Both the position numbers and the translations under genes were made by a program. From contig DHUU01000018.1 of NCBI GenBank assembly GCA_002409325.1, forward strand, positions 1 through 64,000: 64,000 nucleotides of DNA, read 5' to 3'. Below the pieces are notes generated by a model. It was given only the letters and a program-made list of their open reading frames with translations, was not told the DNA's origin and did no database searches. Every line of letters begins with the position of its first letter. Within the stretch, counting starts at the first letter, position 1. Of the stretch, positions 15,510-23,864 are shown one piece after another. This DNA comes from Bacteroidales bacterium UBA5226. GTDB lineage: Bacteria > Bacteroidota > Bacteroidia > Bacteroidales > UBA932.

Positions 15510-16757
15510 TTAACGAAGCATTTTCAATACCTTCCGCAGGGACTCCACAAAGTAGTCCAGTTCCTCCAAGGTATTGTACAATGCAAATGAAGCACGCAGC
15601 ACGGCGGTCAGATGGAAGTGCCCCAGCAATGGCTCGGCACAAAGCATGCCCGACCGGGCCGCAATGCCCATCTTGTCCAGCAATGTGGCTATATCGGACG
15701 GATGCGCCCCCTCTATGGACATGGAAAAGACCGGTATTTTTTCATAAACCTGGCCGTAATAGGTACCCGGGACGCCGTATACCCTGCAGCCCTCTATGGC
15801 CTGTAATGAGGCCATGGCTTTTGTAGTAATTTCCCTTTCATGTGCCTCAACGTTAAAAGCATTCAGGCTGTTAATAAATTCAATGGCCGCACCCATCCCG
15901 GCCACGCCAATGAAGTTGGCTGTACCGGCTTCAAATTTGAGGGGAAGCGGGGCATAGGTGGTACCTGTGGGCAGGCAAACCTTTTCTATCATATCGCCTC
16001 CGCCCTGCCATGGGACCATCTCTTCCAGATATTTTTCTTTTCCGTACAATACGCCTGTTCCCGTGGGCCCGTATAGCTTGTGTCCAGAAAAAACGTAGAA
16101 ATCAGCGTCCATTTCCTGAACGTCCACTTTCTTATGGACAATACCCTGGGCCCCGTCCACAGCCACCGGTATGTTGTAATAATGGGCTATGCGTATGATA
16201 TCGGCCAGGGGATTGACCAGTCCCAGCACGTTGGATATATGCGTTATGGCCAGCAGTTTTGGTTTTTCTCCGGGTTTATCCAGGATCTGCTCCAGTTTTT
16301 TCGGATCCATGGCCCCCGAATCGTCAATATCCCAGACTTCAAGCAGGGCCCCGGTACGTTTACACATCATCTGCCAGGGGACAATATTGGAATGGTGTTC
16401 GGCCCCGGTAATCACAATGCGGTCTCCGGGCCGGATGTAGGTTTGCCCGAAGGAATAAGCTAGCAGGTTGAGTGAGGCGGTTGTCCCGCTGGTAAAAATC
16501 ACCTCGTTAACAGAGGTGGCATTAATGAAATCCCTTATGGTTGCGCGGGCCCTGTCATACCGTTCGGTGCACTGCACGCTCAGGTAATGGACCGCCCGAT
16601 GGATGTTCCCATTCATACCCCCTTGCATTTCCTGCAGCACGTCCAGTACCTGCCTGGGTTTCTGGGTTGTAGCCCCATTGTCCAGGTAAACAAGAGGTTT
16701 CCCGTATACTTTTTGTGACAGGGCGGGAAACTGTTCCCTGATATGTGAACAATTCAT
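15510..16757 (-). CDS. sufS: Cysteine desulfurase SufS
   Basis: A PLP enzyme that takes sulfur from cysteine for Fe-S cluster assembly. The 415-residue product is of type II (SufS) length. The PLP lysine lies in FSGHKLYGPTGTG, the phosphate-binding region in TSGTTASLNLLAYS, and the catalytic Cys in RSGMLCAEPLLGH; that short catalytic loop separates SufS from IscS. It heads the operon with sufE and the SufT-like gene. The start at 16757 is 4 nt behind a TATCTTTG box, and the divergent ruvA promoter lies next to it. Confidence 0.96.
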   Translation of the reverse strand: MNCSHIREQFPALSQKVYGKPLVYLDNGATTQKPRQVLDVLQEMQGGMNGNIHRAVHYLSVQCTERYDRARATIRDFINATSVNEVIFTSGTTASLNLLAYSFGQTYIRPGDRIVITGAEHHSNIVPWQMMCKRTGALLEVWDIDDSGAMDPKKLEQILDKPGEKPKLLAITHISNVLGLVNPLADIIRIAHYYNIPVAVDGAQGIVHKKVDVQEMDADFYVFSGHKLYGPTGTGVLYGKEKYLEEMVPWQGGGDMIEKVCLPTGTTYAPLPLKFEAGTANFIGVAGMGAAIEFINSLNAFNVEAHEREITTKAMASLQAIEGCRVYGVPGTYYGQVYEKIPVFSMSIEGAHPSDIATLLDKMGIAARSGMLCAEPLLGHFHLTAVLRASFALYNTLEELDYFVESLRKVLKMLR

Positions 16758-16761
16758 GCTT

Positions 16762-16769
16762 CAAAGATA
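16762..16769 (-). promoter_or_regulatory. -7 box four nt before sufS
   Basis: TATCTTTG on the minus strand matches TAnnTTTG and is 4 nt from the sufS ATG, so a transcript from it would have essentially no leader. No -33 TTG at the usual spacing is obvious. Confidence 0.45.
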
Positions 16770-16776
16770 ATAAATG

Positions 16777-16784
16777 TATATTTG
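16777..16784 (+). promoter_or_regulatory. -7 box of ruvA
   Basis: TATATTTG matches TAnnTTTG and lies 22 nt before the ruvA ATG at 16807. It is back to back with the sufS box in the short divergent gap. Confidence 0.5.
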
Positions 16785-16806
16785 CAGTGTAATAAGCCCC
16801 GTTAAA

Positions 16807-17397
16807 ATGTACGAATATATAAAGGGAAACCTGGTCACGGCAGATCCCACGCAGGCCGTGGTGGAAACAGGCGGAATTGGTTATCATTTGCTCATATCCC
16901 TGCAAACATACTCGGCCATCCACACCAGTAAAGAAGTGATGCTCTGGGTGCACCTCCAGGTCAGGGAAGATGCCCACCTGCTATACGGTTTTGCCAGACG
17001 TGATGAACGTGAGATTTTCCGTTTGCTGATTGGGGTTACCGGTGTAGGTCCAAATACGGCACGGATGATCCTCTCGGCCATGAGCAACGCAGAACTTCGC
17101 AACGCCCTGATTACAGGAGATGTCGTCCGGATCAAAAGTGTAAAGGGCATTGGCATCAAAACAGCCGAAAGAATGATCATTGAACTCCGGGATAAAATGT
17201 TGAAAGTCGGGCTGGATTCAGACAGTCTGGGCAATCTGGCGCCGGCTGTTTCGGAAACCGGGGCCGAAGCCGCTGCCGCCCTGCAACAATTGGGCTTCCA
17301 GCGCTCGGCCGTTGAAAAGGTGATCTCGCGCCTGCAGAAAGAAAACCCCTCCTGCGGTCTGGAAGATATGATCAGACAAGCCCTCAAACTCTTGTAG
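16807..17397 (+). CDS. ruvA: Holliday junction complex subunit RuvA
   Basis: Binds four-way DNA junctions and recruits the RuvB motor during branch migration. From the ATG at 16807 it has 196 residues, the usual size. It begins MYEYIKGNLV, has helix-hairpin-helix segments (LLIGVTGVGPNTARMIL and VKGIGIKTAERMIIEL), and ends in the small RuvB-contacting domain (about residues 145-196). The frame is open 11 codons further upstream, but that stretch overlaps the promoter box. ruvB lies about 23 kb away at 39807, so the two are not an operon here. Confidence 0.96.
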   Translation: MYEYIKGNLVTADPTQAVVETGGIGYHLLISLQTYSAIHTSKEVMLWVHLQVREDAHLLYGFARRDEREIFRLLIGVTGVGPNTARMILSAMSNAELRNALITGDVVRIKSVKGIGIKTAERMIIELRDKMLKVGLDSDSLGNLAPAVSETGAEAAAALQQLGFQRSAVEKVISRLQKENPSCGLEDMIRQALKLL

Positions 17398-17420
17398 TTT
17401 GCCATATTTGGCTATCTTTG
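17392..17420 (+). promoter_or_regulatory. Two-box promoter of gcvH
   Basis: A -33 TTG (17392-17394) is separated by 18 nt from a perfect -7 box TATCTTTG (17413-17420). The gcvH ATG is at 17446, so the leader is about 20 nt. The -33 box lies inside the end of ruvA. Confidence 0.6.
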
Positions 17421-17445
17421 TTTCACAAAACTTAATCTTATTGTT

Positions 17446-17823
17446 ATGAATATTCCGGACAATCTCAAGTATTCCAAAGATCATGAGTGGTTAAAAATTG
17501 AAGGTAATCTTGCCACTGTGGGCATTACTGATTTTGCACAGTCTCAGTTGGGCGACATTGTTTTTGTTGATATACAGACCATGAGCGAAACCCTGGACAA
17601 AAATGAGGTATTCGGCGCCATAGAGGCTGTTAAGACCGTTGCTGATGCTTTAATGCCTGTATCCGGGACTATTGAAGAGGTAAACCAATTACTGGAGGAA
17701 GCGCCTCAGACAGTCAATGAGGACCCCTACGGCAAAGGATGGATGGTCAGGATCAGGATGTCAGATCCCCAGGAGGTTGGTGATTTGCTCGATGCCCGGG
17801 CTTACGGGGAATTAATCTCTTAA
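17446..17823 (+). CDS. gcvH: Glycine cleavage system H protein
   Basis: Carries the lipoyl arm that shuttles the aminomethyl group between the P, T and L proteins of glycine cleavage. The 125 residues match the family from end to end, including ITDFAQSQLGDIVFVD and the lipoylated K63 in IEAVKTVAD, then VNEDPYGKGWMVRI. The other gcv genes are not in this window. The next gene, threonine aldolase, makes glycine, so a shared glycine theme is plausible though the gap is 20 nt and co-transcription unproven. The 25-nt leader leaves no room for a glycine riboswitch. Confidence 0.96.
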   Translation: MNIPDNLKYSKDHEWLKIEGNLATVGITDFAQSQLGDIVFVDIQTMSETLDKNEVFGAIEAVKTVADALMPVSGTIEEVNQLLEEAPQTVNEDPYGKGWMVRIRMSDPQEVGDLLDARAYGELIS

Positions 17824-17843
17824 GGCCATTTGATACTATTTTT

Positions 17844-18869
17844 ATGAAAACAAGCTTCGGAAGTGATAATCATTCCGGGGCACATCCCTCTGTACTAAGG
17901 GCTCTTGCAGACGCCAATCAGGATTACCAGCTTTCTTATGGAGAAGATGAATATTCTGCCAGGGCAGCGGATGTGTTCAGGTCTATATTTGGAGAAAATG
18001 CGCAGGCATTCTTTGTTTTCAACGGGACCGGGGCCAATGTCCTCTGTCTGCAGGCGCTGACACAGCCCTATCATGCCATAATCTGTCCGGAAACCGCCCA
18101 CATCAACCAGGACGAATGCGGTGCCCCCGAGCGTTTTACCGGGTGTAAGGTCATAACAACCAACACAGAAGACGGGAAACTGCATCCTGAACATATCAGG
18201 CCCCTGCTCAGGGGTTTTGGTTTTCAGCATCATTCCCAGCCAAAGGTCATTTCCATTTCCCAGGTCACGGAACTCGGCACGGTTTATACCCCGGAAGAAA
18301 TTAAGGCCCTGGCAGACCTGGCTCATGAACAGGGCATGTACCTGCACATGGACGGGTCCAGGCTGGCCAATGCTGCTGCATACCTGGATCTCCCCCTGGA
18401 GGCGATAACCACCCGTGTGGGTGTTGACGCTCTTTCCTTTGGCGGGACAAAAAACGGGATGCTTATGGGCGAGTCTGTTGTATTGCTTCATCCCCTTCTG
18501 GCTGAAAATTTCCTGTACATCCGGAAACAATCCATGCAGCTTTTTTCCAAGAGTCGTTTTGTGGCTGCCCAATATCTGGAATACCTGAACCATGGACTAT
18601 GGCTTGAAAATGCGCGTCACGCCAACCATATGGCGCAATATCTGGCCAAAAGGATACATAATCTGCCAGGTATAACCATAACACAGAAAGTGGAAAGCAA
18701 TGCTGTTTTTGCCATTATCCCCCAGGCGGCCCGAAGGAAACTTGTAGAAAAGCATTTCTTCTATATTTGGAATGAAAACACCGGAGAGGTTCGCTGGATG
18801 TGTTCTTTCAACACCCGGAAAACTCATGTGGATGTATTTGTAAACGATTTAAAAAAATCATTATCATGA
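17844..18869 (+). CDS. Low-specificity threonine aldolase
   Basis: A PLP enzyme that splits L-threonine or L-allo-threonine into glycine and acetaldehyde. The 341-residue protein starts FGSDNHSGAHPSVL, has the ETAHINQDECGAPE region, HMDGSRLANAAA, and the PLP lysine K203 in SFGGTKNGML. The length fits LtaE-type enzymes. It follows gcvH by 20 nt, and its TGA overlaps the ATG of the acyl-CoA synthetase gene (ATGA). Related beta-eliminating aldolases or phenylserine aldolases share the fold, so exact substrate preference is inferred. Confidence 0.92.
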   Translation: MKTSFGSDNHSGAHPSVLRALADANQDYQLSYGEDEYSARAADVFRSIFGENAQAFFVFNGTGANVLCLQALTQPYHAIICPETAHINQDECGAPERFTGCKVITTNTEDGKLHPEHIRPLLRGFGFQHHSQPKVISISQVTELGTVYTPEEIKALADLAHEQGMYLHMDGSRLANAAAYLDLPLEAITTRVGVDALSFGGTKNGMLMGESVVLLHPLLAENFLYIRKQSMQLFSKSRFVAAQYLEYLNHGLWLENARHANHMAQYLAKRIHNLPGITITQKVESNAVFAIIPQAARRKLVEKHFFYIWNENTGEVRWMCSFNTRKTHVDVFVNDLKKSLS

Positions 18870-20644
18870 ATAACGAAGTTCAAGTCACCAGGCTCTTCGA
18901 TTTACTTGAAAGGCTACAGATTAACTATCCAAAAGAAGATATTCTGGCCGGTAAGGTACAGGGCGTCTGGAAGAAGTACAGCTCCCGCGAATATGCGGAA
19001 ATCTCGCATGCTTACGCATACGGTTTTCTGGAATATGGTTTACAGCGCGAAGACAAGGTGATCACGGTGATGAACAACCGGCCCGAATGGAATTTTGTAG
19101 ATATGGGAACAGCCCTGGCCGGTATTGTCCATGTGCCCGTTTATTCTACTTTGAGTGAGGACGATTACCGCTATATCATACCCCACTCAGATGCAAAGAT
19201 CATGATTATTGGCAGTGCCATCCTGTATAAACACCTGGCCCCGGTAATCGCATCGCTGGAGAACCCTCCGGCTGTCTTTACCGTGGATCCCGTAGAGGGG
19301 GTAAACAATCTGGAACAGATCGTTACAATGGGCAGGAATCATAAGGAAAAATGGGCCGGTGTGATTCAGGAGAACAAAAAGAACATAAAGCCCGACACCC
19401 TGCTTACCATCATCTATACATCGGGGACCACGGGAACGCCTAAGGGCGTGATGCATGCCCACAGCAGCATTGTTTTTAATTTCCTGGCCCACGCAGCACA
19501 GCAAACCAAAAACTCCTCGCACCGTTATCTGAGTTTCCTTCCGCTATGCCATATCTACGAAAGAACCATGAACTATGAATTCCAGTCTTTGGGAATCAGT
19601 GTCTATTATGCAGAGAACATGGGAACCATTGCCCGGGATCTGAACGACATCCAGGCAGACGGATTCTGTGCTGTCCCGCGTGTTATAGAAATGATGTACA
19701 AGAAGCTGGAAGACGCCGGCAAGAGCCTTACGGGAATCAAACGCATGATCTACACATGGGCCTGGAATTTTGGAAATACATTTGACTACGAAAGGCTCAC
19801 CTTCTGGCGCAAGACCCTTAACAAGCTGTTTGACAAACTGGTGTATAGCAAATGGAGGGCCAACCTTGGGGGGCATGAAATGCTCATAGTAACCGGAGGT
19901 TCCTCCATTCGGGCTTGCGTCATTCGTTTGTTTTCAGCAGCCAAAATGTTCATTTATGAAGGTTACGGCCTTACAGAGACAGCGCCTGTGATTGCCGTAA
20001 ACAAACCAAAGTCCATGATCCGTAAAATCGGGACGGTTGGCACTGTCCTGGAAGGGACTGAACTGAAATTTTTACCCGATGGTGAAATACTAACCCGCGG
20101 TCCGCATGTGATGATGGGGTATTACAAGAATCCAGAAGCCACCCGCGAGGCCATAGACTCTGAAGGCTGGTTCCACACCGGCGATGTGGGTGAAATGACC
20201 AATGGCGTTTTTCTGCGCATTACAGATCGCAAAAAGGAAATCTTCAAATTATCCAACGGCAAGTATGTGGCTCCACAGGTAATTGAATGCAAACTGAACG
20301 AATCGCCTTATATTGAGAGTTCGCTGGTCATTGGAAGCAATCAGAAAGTGGCCTCGGCCATAATCATCCCCAATTCCACACAGGTACAGGATTTGGCGGC
20401 TCACCGTAAAATGGTTTTCCAAGATCTGGAGAACCTTTACCAGACCAGAGAGATCAATGAATTGATTCATAAGGAGATTGAGCGGATAAACAAATCGCTG
20501 GCACCACATGAACAGATCAAGTTTTTCCGTCTTGTGAATGATGAATGGACTACTGCAAACGGTATGCTCTCACAAACGCTCAAATTGCGACGCGCCCAAC
20601 TGAACAAACGTTACGAAAAATTAATTGCTGCGATCTATCCGTGA
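18866..20644 (+). CDS. Long-chain acyl-CoA synthetase (AMP-forming)
   Basis: Activates a carboxylic acid, most likely a long-chain fatty acid, to acyl-CoA through an acyl-AMP. From the ATG at 18866 it has 592 residues. The AMP-binding P-loop is YTSGTTGTPKGVMHAH, followed by YEGYGLTETAP, WFHTGDVGEM and DRKKEIFKLSNGKYVAP. The frame opens earlier at 18800 but that part lies inside threonine aldolase. It overlaps the genes on both sides by 4 nt (ATGA upstream, GTGA downstream). It is cytoplasmic and probably membrane-associated. Chain-length preference cannot be read from sequence. Confidence 0.93.
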   Translation: MNNEVQVTRLFDLLERLQINYPKEDILAGKVQGVWKKYSSREYAEISHAYAYGFLEYGLQREDKVITVMNNRPEWNFVDMGTALAGIVHVPVYSTLSEDDYRYIIPHSDAKIMIIGSAILYKHLAPVIASLENPPAVFTVDPVEGVNNLEQIVTMGRNHKEKWAGVIQENKKNIKPDTLLTIIYTSGTTGTPKGVMHAHSSIVFNFLAHAAQQTKNSSHRYLSFLPLCHIYERTMNYEFQSLGISVYYAENMGTIARDLNDIQADGFCAVPRVIEMMYKKLEDAGKSLTGIKRMIYTWAWNFGNTFDYERLTFWRKTLNKLFDKLVYSKWRANLGGHEMLIVTGGSSIRACVIRLFSAAKMFIYEGYGLTETAPVIAVNKPKSMIRKIGTVGTVLEGTELKFLPDGEILTRGPHVMMGYYKNPEATREAIDSEGWFHTGDVGEMTNGVFLRITDRKKEIFKLSNGKYVAPQVIECKLNESPYIESSLVIGSNQKVASAIIIPNSTQVQDLAAHRKMVFQDLENLYQTREINELIHKEIERINKSLAPHEQIKFFRLVNDEWTTANGMLSQTLKLRRAQLNKRYEKLIAAIYP

Positions 20645-21357
20645 TCCGCAAAGCAACCAGCAACGACAAGATTGCGCTCCGGCAGATCTGGTGCGCGGCT
20701 TTCGGGGACAACCTGGATTATGCCGCCTTCGTAACAGATCATTGCCTGGAGCTGGGGACGGTGCTGTACCATCCCGGGGGAATGTCTTTTCTTACCCTGT
20801 TTCCCATTACCCTTTACCATAGAAATAAACGGATCATGGCTGGCGTCTGTGTTTACGGACTGGCTACACATCCTTTGCAGCAAAACAAAGGGTTTGGGTC
20901 TCTGTTGCTTGCCCGGGTGTTGGCCGGATCCCCGTTTGTGTTGCTCTATCCGGCAACGGAAGACTTGCAAAAATACTATCTCAAAAGAGGATTTGACACC
21001 CCCGTGCGCATCCCGGCTCCCGTAATGATGTCTGGCTGTAAGGGGCCTCATGGCCAGGCCCGGTCTGGCGAACTTTATGCAACCTATAAAGATGATGCTC
21101 TAAGGCAGGAGTTTGCATTTCTCTGGCCTTTGCCGATCTTCAATTTTGCCTTTCAGGAATGTCTGTTTCGGGGCGGTTACGTGGTTCCGCCACGGTTCTG
21201 TTATCCGTCAGAGACAGACCCGGGTGTTGTATGCAAATTATTTAAGGGCGCGGGGAAAAAAGACGGATCGTCGTATCTGCGTGCGTTGGCTCATTTTAAC
21301 GTTCCCGTTCCGGGATTTTGTTCCGAAGATAGTATTTTTTACCTTCCTTTAGACTAA
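20641..21357 (+). CDS. GNAT-family acetyltransferase
   Basis: An N-acyltransferase of unknown substrate. A GTG at 20641 overlaps the stop of the acyl-CoA synthetase gene (GTGA) and starts directly at the first strand of the fold (VIRKATSNDKIALRQIW), giving 238 residues. The earlier in-frame start at 20545 is buried in the preceding gene. The acetyl-CoA loop is recognisable in GLATHPLQQNKGFGSLLLARVL. The second half (about 140-238) is less conserved and could set specificity. The stop lies 3 nt from that of the convergent TonB-dependent receptor. Confidence 0.82.
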   Translation: MIRKATSNDKIALRQIWCAAFGDNLDYAAFVTDHCLELGTVLYHPGGMSFLTLFPITLYHRNKRIMAGVCVYGLATHPLQQNKGFGSLLLARVLAGSPFVLLYPATEDLQKYYLKRGFDTPVRIPAPVMMSGCKGPHGQARSGELYATYKDDALRQEFAFLWPLPIFNFAFQECLFRGGYVVPPRFCYPSETDPGVVCKLFKGAGKKDGSSYLRALAHFNVPVPGFCSEDSIFYLPLD

Positions 21358-21360
21358 ATA

Positions 21361-23724
21361 TCAGAAGGTTATTCTGTAATACCCCAGGGGGAGCAGGCCG
21401 GTTTGATAGGACGTTCTCATGTCTTCCAGCTTCACATCGTATTCATAGGAATACACATTCTTGCGGTTGGTGAAATTCCGGATCTCAACCCCGATTTCAT
21501 GTGTGACTTTCTGTTGCTGGATTTTTGCCCAGGCCTTCAGGTCACCTCGCATGTAGAACGGGTGCCTGGGCACATAAGCCTGCTCATAAATATAGACTGT
21601 TGTCCCGGTAGCCCTGGAAGCATCCAGGTCTACTGGAATATACCTTTGTCCCCCGGCAAAAGAAAATTTCACATCACCCCCGAACGTCCAGATATTTCTG
21701 GCAGTGGGTTTTTTTGACAATTCGAACTCTTTTCCCACCAGTATATTGGATACAAAATTGCTGTTGTACCGGGTATTTCTGAGTATGTTGTCAATGCTTC
21801 TGAATTTACTTTCAAAAACAGAAGCGGTAACCATGTAATACCATCCGCGGGATAGAAAACGTTCCAGTGTCAGTTCCAGCCCATAATTATATCCGGTGGC
21901 ATCGCTTACGTAGACACGTCCGTATTTGTCAAAACTCATCCCCGACAGATTGACCACGGCGTAATACGGTTCATAAAGGTCTACAGGGATGTTGTATAGA
22001 TACTGATAATAAACCTCTGCTTTAAACCGCGTGGATGGAGCGATGCGCCACTGGTATCCCAAAACCAGGTGGTGCGCACGTGTCATATCCAGGTACCTGT
22101 TCGGATAGATCTTGCTGTCAACGGCCTGGGAAAACAATTTGGTCATATAGATTTCAAGGCCCTGGTACTGGCTGTGGAGTCCGTATCCAAAGGTTATTTC
22201 GTGCTTGTCTTTGAGTTTCCAGGAAAGTCCAAAACGAGGATCGATGTTCCAGGTCTGGTTCAGGAAAAGAAATTGGGCGTTCACACCTGCATCCAGGGTC
22301 AGTTTTGGGGTGGCCCTGTAGGAAACCTCCGAAAATCCGCTCAGAAGAAATGTATAACCCATCTCGTTCACGTCTTTTGGATAGGTGGTCATGGAATAAT
22401 CATTGGAAATGAACTTGTAGGCAAGCCTTTTTCCTACAAGTCCCGAGCGCAGGGACACCCGGCTCCCAAGCTTAACGTTATGGACAGCCTGCAAACTCTG
22501 GAATTCGCGCATGAGCAAGGCATCCTGACTGCGGTCTTTCAGCAGTGTTTCGGCATTCATGGAGTCAATCTGGGCCGAAAAGGAGGAATAGGATCCGGCC
22601 AGCGCAATGTTGAGGGATTGATTGTGTCCCAGGCTTTTCTGGTATCTTATCCCGGCAACAGCCATCCCGGACTGGGTAGAAATATCGTCTGCATAATTGT
22701 AAAAGTCCGATTCTCCGTCAACGATACTGACTTTCCCTGTTCCCCCAATGGTAAAAAATGAAAAAGTGCCGCCTTTGGGTGTGGGGACATTAATTTTTGC
22801 CGTCCAGTCCTGGTACCTGGGAACTGCAGATCCTGTGCCGAACTCAAAGCCCAGGTATGCCAGCGCATCCAGAAAAGAATAACGGTAAGCGCCCATATAG
22901 GAGGCTTTCAATTTTCTGGAAACAGGCCCTTCTACTCCAACCTCAAGACCGTTAATGCCCAGCTGACCTGTGAATTCATGTTTATCGTAATTCCCCTCCC
23001 TCAGGTGTATGTCAAAAACACCGGAATAGGCGTTGCCATATTCTGCCGGAAAAGCACTGGTATAAAAATCAGAATTTGACAACGTGTTGACATTCAGCAT
23101 GCTGATTGCTCCACCTGTGGCTCCTCCATCGGCAAAATGGTTGGGATTGTAGATGTCAACTCCTTCCATTCGCCACAAAAGACCATATGGGGAATTTCCC
23201 CTTATAACAATGTCGTTGTTAGAATCGTTGGGTGTTCCCACTCCTGCAAAATTCTGAGCCATTCGGGAAATATCGCTCATCGCACCGGCGTAACGCTCTG
23301 CATCGGCTACAGAGAATGTCCTGGCCGAAACAGTAGCCATATCGTTCACCGGGCGCAATTTGTCCCTTTCTGCAGTTATGACAATTTCCCGGACCGTCAT
23401 CACGTCTTCGCGCATTGTGACATTGATTACCAGTTCCTTCCCCGAGTTGAGTGATATGTTTTCCATATAGATGCTTTCCATGCCCATGCTGGAAAAAAGA
23501 ATGGTAATCCTTCCTACCGGGACGTTGGGGATGCTGTAGTAACCGTCTATATCGGTATACGTGGCCAAATAACCGCTGTTATTGACCACTACTCCAACGC
23601 CTACCAGGGGTTGTTCAGATATATCGTCCACCACCCTCCCTTTGACGGTTTGTATCATTTGCTGTGCCTTAAGGGAAACAAACGGAAACAGGAAGATGAG
23701 TGTAATAAGGAAAAAACGTTTCAA
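21361..23724 (-). CDS. TonB-dependent outer-membrane receptor
   Basis: An outer-membrane transporter energised by TonB; the substrate is unknown. The 787-residue precursor has a signal peptide (MKRFFLITLIFLFPFVSLKAQ), a carboxypeptidase-regulatory-like domain (about 25-110, KGRVVDDISEQPLVGVGV), a plug domain (about 125-235, with NDIVIRGNSPYGL) and a beta-barrel ending in an aromatic residue (YYRITF). The start codon is TTG; there is no in-frame ATG between it and the -7 box. No SusD-like gene accompanies it, so it is not a typical polysaccharide-utilisation pair. It is the lone gene between two convergent or tandem neighbours. Confidence 0.93.
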   Translation of the reverse strand: MKRFFLITLIFLFPFVSLKAQQMIQTVKGRVVDDISEQPLVGVGVVVNNSGYLATYTDIDGYYSIPNVPVGRITILFSSMGMESIYMENISLNSGKELVINVTMREDVMTVREIVITAERDKLRPVNDMATVSARTFSVADAERYAGAMSDISRMAQNFAGVGTPNDSNNDIVIRGNSPYGLLWRMEGVDIYNPNHFADGGATGGAISMLNVNTLSNSDFYTSAFPAEYGNAYSGVFDIHLREGNYDKHEFTGQLGINGLEVGVEGPVSRKLKASYMGAYRYSFLDALAYLGFEFGTGSAVPRYQDWTAKINVPTPKGGTFSFFTIGGTGKVSIVDGESDFYNYADDISTQSGMAVAGIRYQKSLGHNQSLNIALAGSYSSFSAQIDSMNAETLLKDRSQDALLMREFQSLQAVHNVKLGSRVSLRSGLVGKRLAYKFISNDYSMTTYPKDVNEMGYTFLLSGFSEVSYRATPKLTLDAGVNAQFLFLNQTWNIDPRFGLSWKLKDKHEITFGYGLHSQYQGLEIYMTKLFSQAVDSKIYPNRYLDMTRAHHLVLGYQWRIAPSTRFKAEVYYQYLYNIPVDLYEPYYAVVNLSGMSFDKYGRVYVSDATGYNYGLELTLERFLSRGWYYMVTASVFESKFRSIDNILRNTRYNSNFVSNILVGKEFELSKKPTARNIWTFGGDVKFSFAGGQRYIPVDLDASRATGTTVYIYEQAYVPRHPFYMRGDLKAWAKIQQQKVTHEIGVEIRNFTNRKNVYSYEYDVKLEDMRTSYQTGLLPLGYYRITF

Positions 23725-23864
23725 TGTAAAAATGTGCTTTGATGCATAAACTCACAAAAGTAGTATATTTTTTTTCTTCTGTGTTTAAATATTGCCGCTG
23801 AATAAAGCAGTCTTTGTTTAGGTCAATATGGATTATAAACTGTTTGTTAGTATGTTGTAAACAT
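23725..23864. other. Intergenic region between mnmG end and receptor start
   Basis: This is 140 nt of AT-rich DNA downstream of mnmG and upstream of the receptor gene. It holds the receptor's likely -7 box. No riboswitch-like fold or clear intrinsic terminator was recognised. Confidence 0.4.
23756..23763 (-). promoter_or_regulatory. -7 box of the TonB-dependent receptor gene
   Basis: TACTTTTG on the minus strand matches TAnnTTTG, 31 nt before the TTG start codon at 23724. Confidence 0.45.

Noticed and set aside
17398..17445. Glycine riboswitch before gcvH
   Set aside because: The promoter leaves a leader of only about 20-25 nt, too short for any riboswitch, and no conserved core is present.
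22069..22761. 230-codon plus-strand frame
   Set aside because: It lies opposite the beta-barrel of the TonB-dependent receptor and shows no recognisable domain.
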